From an uncultured Clostridia bacterium (GTDB taxonomy: Bacteria; Bacillota; Clostridia; Christensenellales; Borkfalkiaceae): 52,012 nt of DNA. Below the pieces are notes generated by a model. It worked only from the letters and a program-made list of their open reading frames with translations, ran no database searches and was not told where the DNA came from. Position numbers and translations under genes: made by a program. The DNA lies in the NCBI GenBank assembly GCA_944372575.1, contig CALVZS010000013.1:1-52012 (forward strand), read 5' to 3'. Each line of letters opens with the position of its first letter. Positions within the stretch are counted from its first letter, which is position 1. Positions 46,464-52,012 of the stretch are shown in pieces.

Positions 46464-47315
46464 TCAGTTCTTTCCGGAATAGTCCCCGATCCCCCTTGCC
46501 CGTTCAACGGCGAGGAACACCTCGGCGAGAGCGTCGGTATCCGCCTGCATGATGCGTCCCTCGTCGGCAAGCCGGGCAATGCCGGCATCGATGGGCAGAC
46601 GCGCCACGGCGGGAATGGAATACTCCCCGGCGAGTTCCTCCGCCTTGCTCCTGCCGAAGATCTCGTGCCGTTTGCCGCAGTCGGAGCAGACGAAGTAACT
46701 CATGTTTTCCACCAGTCCCAGGACGGGTACGTTCATCATCTTTGCCATGTTGACCGCCTTTTTGACGATCATCTCCACAAGATCCTGCGGGGTGGTGACC
46801 ACGATGATGCCGCTTAAAGGAATGCTCTGAAAGACGGAGAGCGGCACGTCGCCCGTTCCCGGGGGCATATCGAGGAACATGATGTCCACATCCTCCCACA
46901 ACACGTCCGTCCAGAACTGCACCGCAGCCCCCGCAATGAGTGTACCGCGCCAGACGACGGGGTCGTCGTCATGCTCCAAAAGCGCGTTCATGGACATGAG
47001 CTGCAGTCCGTCCTTCGTGCGGACGGGATAGATGACGCCTTCATCCCCTGTGGCGCGCAGCGTTGTGCCGAACGCCCTTGGAATGGAGGGACCGGTGATG
47101 TCCGCATCCAGAATGGCGGTGCGGTAGCCGCGCGCCATGGCGCGCACGGCGAGCAGCGAGGTGACGAGGGACTTGCCCACGCCCCCCTTTCCGCTGGCGA
47201 CGGCAATCGTCTTCTTCACGCGCGCCCCCTCATGCAGGGGCTTGATGAAGGAGGACTTGTCGCGCGAGGCGCAGCTGCCCGAACAGGTGGAACAGTCGTG
47301 TGTACAATCTGCCAT
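46464..47315 (-). CDS. Mrp/NBP35-family iron-sulfur cluster carrier ATPase
   Basis: 283 residues. The N-terminus MADCTHDCSTCSGSC has four clustered cysteines, a likely Fe-S binding arm of the NBP35 type. Then VASGKGGVGKSLVTSLLA (deviant Walker A with both Lys), AILDADITGPSIPRAFG, MFLDMPPGTGDVPLSV and the C-terminal cysteine pair VCSDCGKRHEIFG. It probably transfers Fe-S clusters to apo-proteins. The start at 47315 is chosen because GGAGTG lies seven bases upstream; 33 extra upstream codons overlap the exporter gene's end and are unlike the family. It follows the ABC exporter by 25 bases and is probably cotranscribed. Confidence 0.93.
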   Translation of the reverse strand: MADCTHDCSTCSGSCASRDKSSFIKPLHEGARVKKTIAVASGKGGVGKSLVTSLLAVRAMARGYRTAILDADITGPSIPRAFGTTLRATGDEGVIYPVRTKDGLQLMSMNALLEHDDDPVVWRGTLIAGAAVQFWTDVLWEDVDIMFLDMPPGTGDVPLSVFQSIPLSGIIVVTTPQDLVEMIVKKAVNMAKMMNVPVLGLVENMSYFVCSDCGKRHEIFGRSKAEELAGEYSIPAVARLPIDAGIARLADEGRIMQADTDALAEVFLAVERARGIGDYSGKN

Positions 47316-47340
47316 ATCTTCACTCCTTATTTTTATCGGA

Positions 47341-49122
47341 TTATTTCCTTTGATTGAGGGCGTAATACCTGCCCTTGAGGCGCATGAGCTCCTCGTGCGA
47401 GCCCTGCTCCGCAATGCCCTTGTCGGCGATGAACAAGATCCTGTCCGCTTTGCGGATGGTGGAGAGGCGGTGCGCCACGATAAAGCTGGTCTTGCCCGCC
47501 AAGATGCGGTCGAGCGCCTCCTGGATGAGCAGTTCGGTCTCCGAATCGATGGCGCTGGTCGCCTCGTCCAGAATGACGATGCGCGGATTTTTCAGGACGA
47601 TGCGCGCGAAGGAGATGAGCTGCTTCTCGCCCGCAGAAAGCCCCTCGCCGCGCTCGCCGAGCATGGTGTTGTAGCCGTCCGGGAAGCGCGCCGCCACGCG
47701 GTCGCAGTAGATCGCCTGCGCCGCCGCGATGCACTGCTCGTCCGTCGCCTCGGGCGTGCCGTAGCGGATGTTGTCGAGGATACTCCCCTTGAAGAGGAAG
47801 GGTTCCTGCATGAGCACGCCGATCTCCTTGCGCAGGGAATGCAGCGTGAGCGAGCGCACGTCGTGCCCGTCCACCGTCACGCTGCCCTCGTTCACGTCAT
47901 AAAAGCGGGTGAGCAGGCTGATGACGGTGGTCTTGCCCGCACCCGTCGGCCCGACGAGGGCGATCTTCTCGCCCGGGGCGACGTGCAAATCGAAATGCTC
48001 CAAAACGGTGATGCCCGGTTCATACCCGAAGGTCACGTCGTTGAAGTCCACCTTCCCGACGACGTTTTCGAGCGGAACGGCGTCCTCCGCGTCGCGGATG
48101 GTGACGGGCGTATCCACCGTCTCGTAGATGCGCTCGAGATTGGCGGACACCTGCGAGAGCTGCTGCAGAATCGCCGTGAACTGTAAGAGCGGCTCCGAGC
48201 AGATGGAGGTATAGAGGGTGAACGCAATGACGGTACCCGCCATGGCGCCCGCGCCGCCGCCGATGAGAGCGAGCGCAACGGCATAGATGGCGAGAATGCC
48301 CGCGTTCCAGCACAGTTCGGAAACGGGCGCGTTCAGCTCGTTGCGGCGCACGATCTTCATCCACGTCGCAGCACTGTCCTCCTGCAGATCCTTATAGACG
48401 GCACGGTTATAGGCGGAACGGTTGTTGCTCTTGATGACCTTCTCGCCCATGATGGATTCGACGATGAAGGCATTGCGGTTGGAGATCTTGGCGCGGTGGA
48501 AGCGGAAGAGCCGCCGCACGGCGCGCTTGATGAAGTAGACGCACACGGTGAGCGGAACGGCCGCCGCGTAGATGACCGCCGTCAGAACGGGACTGATACA
48601 CAGCATGAACACGGTCGCCGCCACGATCTTGAGGATATTGACGATGAGGTTGAGCAGATAGTCCGTAAAGAAATCGGCAAGCTCGTTGACGTAGTCGGTG
48701 ACGCGGATGGAGATCTTGCCCGCCGGGCGATTGTCGTAGTAGTCGAAGGGCAGTTGCTGGAGCTTTAAAAAGATCTCCCTGCGCACCTCGGCGATGATGG
48801 TATGCCCGAGCGTCCCCATGATGCGCTGATGGAAATAGGGCAGGACGGAGACCAGCACGCCCAGGACGCCGAGCGCGGCGAGATAGAGCACGAGTGCGCG
48901 CGTGCGCTCCGCCCCCGGCTGCATGGGGATGACGCTGTTGACGATGGAACGGATGAGGAAGGGCGGCAGCAGCGCCAGAAGCGAGGAGCAGGTGAGCAGC
49001 AGCAGCGCCAGGAGAAAGAGCTTTTTATAGGGAACGACGTGGCGGAGCAGGCGGCGGAAATACTTGACGTCCACCTTCTCCGTTGTGACCACCTCGTCCA
49101 TGTAGTAGGTATTGCGCTTCAC
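47341..49122 (-). CDS. ABC exporter subunit with consensus Walker B
   Basis: 593 residues: six membrane helices in residues 35-310, then an ATPase domain. Walker A GPTGAGKTTVI, signature LSAGEKQLISFARI (Gly-Gly-Gln replaced by Ala-Gly-Glu), Walker B VILDEATSAID with the catalytic Glu. The partner gene's Walker B carries Asp instead, so the pair is a heterodimeric exporter with one consensus and one degenerate ATP site. It starts GTG, after GGAGGAG, three bases beyond the partner stop. The substrate is unknown, probably a drug, lipid or peptide. Confidence 0.93.
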   Translation of the reverse strand: MKRNTYYMDEVVTTEKVDVKYFRRLLRHVVPYKKLFLLALLLLTCSSLLALLPPFLIRSIVNSVIPMQPGAERTRALVLYLAALGVLGVLVSVLPYFHQRIMGTLGHTIIAEVRREIFLKLQQLPFDYYDNRPAGKISIRVTDYVNELADFFTDYLLNLIVNILKIVAATVFMLCISPVLTAVIYAAAVPLTVCVYFIKRAVRRLFRFHRAKISNRNAFIVESIMGEKVIKSNNRSAYNRAVYKDLQEDSAATWMKIVRRNELNAPVSELCWNAGILAIYAVALALIGGGAGAMAGTVIAFTLYTSICSEPLLQFTAILQQLSQVSANLERIYETVDTPVTIRDAEDAVPLENVVGKVDFNDVTFGYEPGITVLEHFDLHVAPGEKIALVGPTGAGKTTVISLLTRFYDVNEGSVTVDGHDVRSLTLHSLRKEIGVLMQEPFLFKGSILDNIRYGTPEATDEQCIAAAQAIYCDRVAARFPDGYNTMLGERGEGLSAGEKQLISFARIVLKNPRIVILDEATSAIDSETELLIQEALDRILAGKTSFIVAHRLSTIRKADRILFIADKGIAEQGSHEELMRLKGRYYALNQRK

Positions 49123-49125
49123 GGC

Positions 49126-50946
49126 TCACTCCTCCCCCGCCCCGTAGGACGAATCGTCGAGCTGTCCGTCGCTCGTCTGCAGCTTCCAGACGGCGGCAAA
49201 TGCGCCGTCAAGGGCGATGAGTTCCTGCGCCGTGCCGCGCTCCACAATTTCGCCGTCGCGCAGGAACAGGATCTCATCGCAGTCCATGACGGAGGACACG
49301 CGGTGGGTGGCGATGAAGAGTGTATTGTCCGGGCAGTGCTCCTTGATGGAGGCGAGCACGCGCTTCTCGGTCGCCATGTCGAGCGCCGAGGAAGCGTCGT
49401 CGAGGATGAGCACGGGCGCCCCCTTGATGAGGGCGCGCGCGATGGAGATGCGCTGTTTCTGCCCGCCCGAGAGCCCCATGCCGCGCTCGCCCACGATGGT
49501 CTCATACCCGTCGGGGAGCTTCTCCACAAAGCGCGCCGCCTGGGCGATCTCGGCGGCACGGAACACGTCCTCCTGCGTGCAGTCGGGGCGGGCGAACGCC
49601 ACGTTGGCGTCCACCGTATTAGAGAAGAGAAAGACGTCCTGGAAGACGTAGGAAAATTCCCGGCGCACCTGCTCCAGGGGAAATTCCCTGATGTCCCTGC
49701 CGTCGATGGTCACCTCCCCCGCCGTCGCATCGAAGATGCGCGAGAGCAGCTTGAGCAGCGCCGACTTTCCGCTGCCCGTTCCCCCCATCAGCCCCACCTT
49801 TTTGCCGTAGGGAACGTCGAGGGAGATGTGCTTTAAGACCTGCTTTTCCCCCAGCGTAAAACTGACGTCGCACAGCCGGATATGCGGCCGCGGGGAACAC
49901 ACGAGCGCGGACTTACAGTCCGGCACCGCACTCTCCTCCGTGAGAAAATGTTTGAGGCGCCCGCCCGAGACGAGCTGGTTCTGCATCATGAAAAAGGAGC
50001 GCGAGATCTGCGTGATGTGCGAGATGATCTTGGTGACGTAGGTGGTGGCTGCAGTGAGAGCGCCGAGCGCGATATTGCCGCTGATGACGAGCAGCACCGC
50101 GATGACGACGGTACCGACGTAGCCCACCTGCTGAAAGGCGGTAAAGACGGAGTTGAACGCCGCGGACAGGCGCACTTCGCGGCAGTTCAGATCGCGCACC
50201 TTCTCGTTGCACCTGTCAAATTTCGCGATCTCCTCGTCCTCCGCCGCGAAGGAGCGCACGATGCGCACGGCGTCCACGTTTTCCTGCACATCGAGGTTGA
50301 TCTCGGCATACCCGTCGCGGATGGCGGCAAACAGCCTGCGCGCCTTTTTCAGATAGAGAACGAGCGCGACGACGATGAACGGCATGAGCGCAAGCGGCAG
50401 GATGAGCAGCGAGGGATCGAGCGTCGCAAGCAGGACGATGGAGAGTGCGATGACGACGACGGAGTCAAAGACGTTCATGAAGATGCGCGAATACATCTCC
50501 TTGAAGCTGATGGTGTCGCGGTTCATGGTCGTCAGCAGTTCGCCCATATTGTAGCGGGCGATGGTCTCCCCGTCCAGATCGAGCAGCTTTGCGTACGTCT
50601 CCTCGCGCAGCGTGCATTCCATGCGCAGCCCGCACCACTGGAAGGTGACGTTCTTGCAGTAGAGGAAGATCAGGCGCGTACACAGCACGCCCGCAAAGAC
50701 GGCGGCAAGCGTGCCGAAGAGCTGCCACGTTCCCGGCGCGCCGAACCTGCCCGTGTAGAGAAAATCGAGCAATCCCGCGGCGGGCGGATCGGCGGGATCG
50801 TAGGCAATGATATAGTCCAGAAGGCCCGCCGAAAGCAGCGGGATCATGAGGTCGCAAACGATGGCGACGAGGCTGAACAGCTTGGACAGCAGCGAGAGCG
50901 GAAGATACTTTTTCCAGTACCGGAACCCGAAGCGTAAAATGTTCAT
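49126..50946 (-). CDS. ABC exporter subunit with degenerate Walker B
   Basis: 606 residues. Six-helix membrane domain (residues 15-320), then the ATPase: Walker A GGTGSGKSALLKLL, signature LSGGQKQRISIARAL intact, Walker B VLILDDASSALD with Asp where the catalytic Glu is usual. With its partner it fits the heterodimeric exporter plan (such as BmrCD or TM287/288), where the Asp subunit completes the non-hydrolysing site. The start at 50946 (MNILRFGFRYWKK) follows GGAG with a six-base spacer; seven extra upstream codons are unsupported. A TTGTAT-17-TATAAT promoter lies 55 bases upstream. Confidence 0.93.
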   Translation of the reverse strand: MNILRFGFRYWKKYLPLSLLSKLFSLVAIVCDLMIPLLSAGLLDYIIAYDPADPPAAGLLDFLYTGRFGAPGTWQLFGTLAAVFAGVLCTRLIFLYCKNVTFQWCGLRMECTLREETYAKLLDLDGETIARYNMGELLTTMNRDTISFKEMYSRIFMNVFDSVVVIALSIVLLATLDPSLLILPLALMPFIVVALVLYLKKARRLFAAIRDGYAEINLDVQENVDAVRIVRSFAAEDEEIAKFDRCNEKVRDLNCREVRLSAAFNSVFTAFQQVGYVGTVVIAVLLVISGNIALGALTAATTYVTKIISHITQISRSFFMMQNQLVSGGRLKHFLTEESAVPDCKSALVCSPRPHIRLCDVSFTLGEKQVLKHISLDVPYGKKVGLMGGTGSGKSALLKLLSRIFDATAGEVTIDGRDIREFPLEQVRREFSYVFQDVFLFSNTVDANVAFARPDCTQEDVFRAAEIAQAARFVEKLPDGYETIVGERGMGLSGGQKQRISIARALIKGAPVLILDDASSALDMATEKRVLASIKEHCPDNTLFIATHRVSSVMDCDEILFLRDGEIVERGTAQELIALDGAFAAVWKLQTSDGQLDDSSYGAGEE

Positions 50947-51000
50947 GGCATTCTCCGGCGCGTGCAATTTTCCCGAAAACCCGATTCGGAAAGTCGCTTG

Positions 51001-51029
51001 ATTATATCACCTTTTCGCAAAAAATACAA
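51001..51029 (-). promoter_or_regulatory. Promoter of the ABC exporter-mrp operon
   Basis: On the minus strand TTGTAT (51029-51024), a 17-base spacer and TATAAT (51006-51001), 55 bases before the first start codon. Confidence 0.8.
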
Positions 51030-51145
51030 GTGTTTCAACCGCGATCGCGCGCTGTCCGAAAAATTTTTTCCGCAGCGGAATTTCTTACATTCTGTTTACA
51101 TTTTTGTGCAGGTTTTTTTACAATTCCCCGCTATAATAGATGCAA

Positions 51146-51565
51146 ATGGATGTTTCAATGGACGAGATCACGCAGAGGAAAAAACAGGGTGAATTAAGGC
51201 TTCGGCTTGCAGACTGCCGCAAAAAGAGCGCAGCGGAAAATATCCCGCGCCTGCGCGCCGTATGGTTTGCTGTGAGCGCTCTTCTGCTCACGGCCGTCTG
51301 CCTCTTTGTCTTTTTGCAGGGCAGCGCAAAACTGTGGGGCGCTGCGCCCGTTTTTTGCGCCGCCGCGCTGATCGTGGGGACGGCCGTCCGCTTCGGGCGC
51401 GCCGCGCGCGAACTGCGGGAGACGGAGCAGGCGCTTGCCGCCCTGGAAAAGCGGCTTGCGGCGCTGCAGCCGGACGAACCTGCCCGGGCGCCAGACCCCT
51501 CTCGTCCGCCGCAGCCCTCCGCCCGCAGCGGACAGAACGGACGCATCCGGCATCGCATCGTATAA
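51146..51565 (+). CDS. Small membrane protein with coiled-coil ends, unknown function
   Basis: 139 residues from the chosen start. Residues 1-35 are charged (EITQRKKQGELRLRLADCRK), then two hydrophobic helices (VWFAVSALLLTAVCLFVFLQ and WGAAPVFCAAALIVGTAVRF), an Ala/Leu/Glu coiled coil and a Pro/Arg-rich tail. TATAAT at 51132-51137 puts the transcription start near 51144, so the ATG at 51140 is unlikely; ATG 51146 would be nearly leaderless, and ATG 51158 is another choice. No ribosome binding site is seen. No family was recognised. Confidence 0.5.
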   Translation: MDVSMDEITQRKKQGELRLRLADCRKKSAAENIPRLRAVWFAVSALLLTAVCLFVFLQGSAKLWGAAPVFCAAALIVGTAVRFGRAARELRETEQALAALEKRLAALQPDEPARAPDPSRPPQPSARSGQNGRIRHRIV

Positions 51566-51583
51566 AAAGGGCGGCGTTTTCGG

Positions 51584-51612
51584 TTGCAATTTTCCATGAA
51601 ATGTGCTATCCT
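51584..51612 (+). promoter_or_regulatory. Promoter of the SRP RNA gene
   Basis: TTGCAA (51584-51589), 17 bases and TATCCT (51607-51612). The predicted start is at about 51616-51620, the first base of the RNA. Confidence 0.7.
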
Positions 51613-51615
51613 ATT

Positions 51616-51860
51616 GGTGCTGTGATAGGTGGGGAGTTAGCGGTGCCCTGTATCTGCAATCCGCTATAGCAGAGCCGAACGCTTTTCTCGGTGCCGTCTA
51701 TGGAAGGCTGCGTCGGGTAAGGAATGTTGATCGCAAGGTCTTATGCAACGCATCCCTGCGAACCGTGTCAGGGTAGGGATACAGCAGCACTAAACAGACA
51801 GGTGCGTGTGCCATAAGGTAGCTTTGCGGGAGTCACCTGCCCGTTTTCCGCTTCGGTAGG
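51616..51860 (+). ncRNA. ffs: Signal recognition particle RNA, large form
   Basis: The 5' end GGTGCTGTGATAGGTGGGGA and then GTTAGCGGTGCC is the Alu domain found in the long Bacillota SRP RNAs. The S domain tip GTGTCAGGGTAGGGATACAG and CAGCACTAAACAGACA has the GGGA tetraloop and the closing TGTC/GACA helix. The long helix 5 is supported by CGCAAGGTCTTATG (51732-51745) against CATAAGGTAGCTTTGCG (51812-51828). The RNA scaffolds Ffh for cotranslational targeting. The 3' end is inferred from loss of pairing near CCCGTTTTCC and may be off by several bases. Confidence 0.88.
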
Positions 51861-51941
51861 CTGCAACAAAAAAAGCCCTCACAGTTTTTTTATGCCCTCC
51901 GCTGTTTATGACAATCATAAAGCCGCCGACGCTGTTTGAAG

Positions 51942-51961
51942 TGAACCCCAAAGTTTGGACA
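51942..51961. repeat. Terminal inverted repeat of an IS3-family element
   Basis: TGAACCCCAAAGTTTGGACA has the TG start and the composition of the ends of IS3-family (IS150-type) elements. It lies just outside the transposase stop codon, so it marks the element's boundary; the rest is beyond the right edge. About 80 bases separate it from the SRP RNA. Confidence 0.6.
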
Positions 51962-51970
51962 AAAATTTAA

Positions 51971-52012
51971 TTAAATCGTTTGGCAATGAGTTCGGTATTG
52001 TACCGGGCTCAT
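51971..52012 (-). CDS. IS3-family transposase OrfB, C-terminal end (cut by right edge)
   Basis: Thirteen codons and a stop on the minus strand: MSPVQYRTHCQTI. The M/SPVQYR block is the usual C-terminal motif of the IS3-family OrfB integrase. It enters from the right edge, so only the end is seen; the terminal repeat follows 10 bases later. Confidence 0.65.
   Translation of the reverse strand: MSPVQYRTHCQTI

Overview
The window is about 52 kb of GC-rich Bacillota DNA, most likely from an anaerobic, gut-associated member of the Clostridia. The evidence is a gene order that mirrors the Bacillus subtilis yloC-gmk-rpoZ-priA-def-fmt-rsmB-rlmN-rpe-thiN-spoVM-rpmB-asp23-yloV-recG block, consensus sigma-A promoters with 16-17 bp spacers, strong AGGAGG ribosome binding sites, a large SRP RNA with an Alu domain, and a candidate spoVM. 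The family or genus cannot be fixed from the sequence.

Layout. (1) 1-12.7 kb is a carbohydrate uptake and surface-degradation locus, all on the minus strand from one promoter at about 11.77 kb: two CUT1-type permeases, a solute-binding lipoprotein, a nucleoside-hydrolase-fold enzyme, a secreted jelly-roll-like protein, a GH43-like lipoprotein, a sialidase-like beta-propeller and a repeat-containing surface protein. A second sialidase-like gene runs off the left edge. A divergent AraC-type regulator has its own consensus promoter. (2) 12.7-14.3 kb holds decayed serine-recombinase pieces abutting the 3' end of the tmRNA gene ssrA. (3) 14.5-29.8 kb is the housekeeping block: recG, fakA and asp23; divergent rpmB; then dipeptidase, spoVM, thiN and rpe; then rlmN, rsmB, fmt, def, priA, rpoZ, gmk and yicC. 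(4) 29.9-33.9 kb carries an ion-transporter-superfamily permease, a predicted ECF sigma factor fused in frame to an RsgI-like transmembrane module with a poly-Asp tail, and an acidic lipoprotein. (5) 34-42.4 kb is rpoC and rpoB, both longer than the B. subtilis proteins. (6) 42.5-46.4 kb (plus strand) has rqcP, ispDF, a NERD-domain gene and radA. (7) 46.4-51 kb (minus strand) has a heterodimeric ABC exporter followed by an Mrp/NBP35-type ATPase. (8) The right end has a small membrane protein, the SRP RNA gene and the edge of an IS3-family element.

The main points for follow-up are the single-chain membrane-tethered sigma factor with an in-frame internal start, the small SpoVM candidate, the Arg-rich tmRNA tag next to recombinase relics, the GDLF-repeat acidic tail on RpoB, and the shared GCGS-hydrophobic-basic C-termini of two adjacent secreted proteins. 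Functions are read from motifs, fold-level similarity and synteny; no database search was run.
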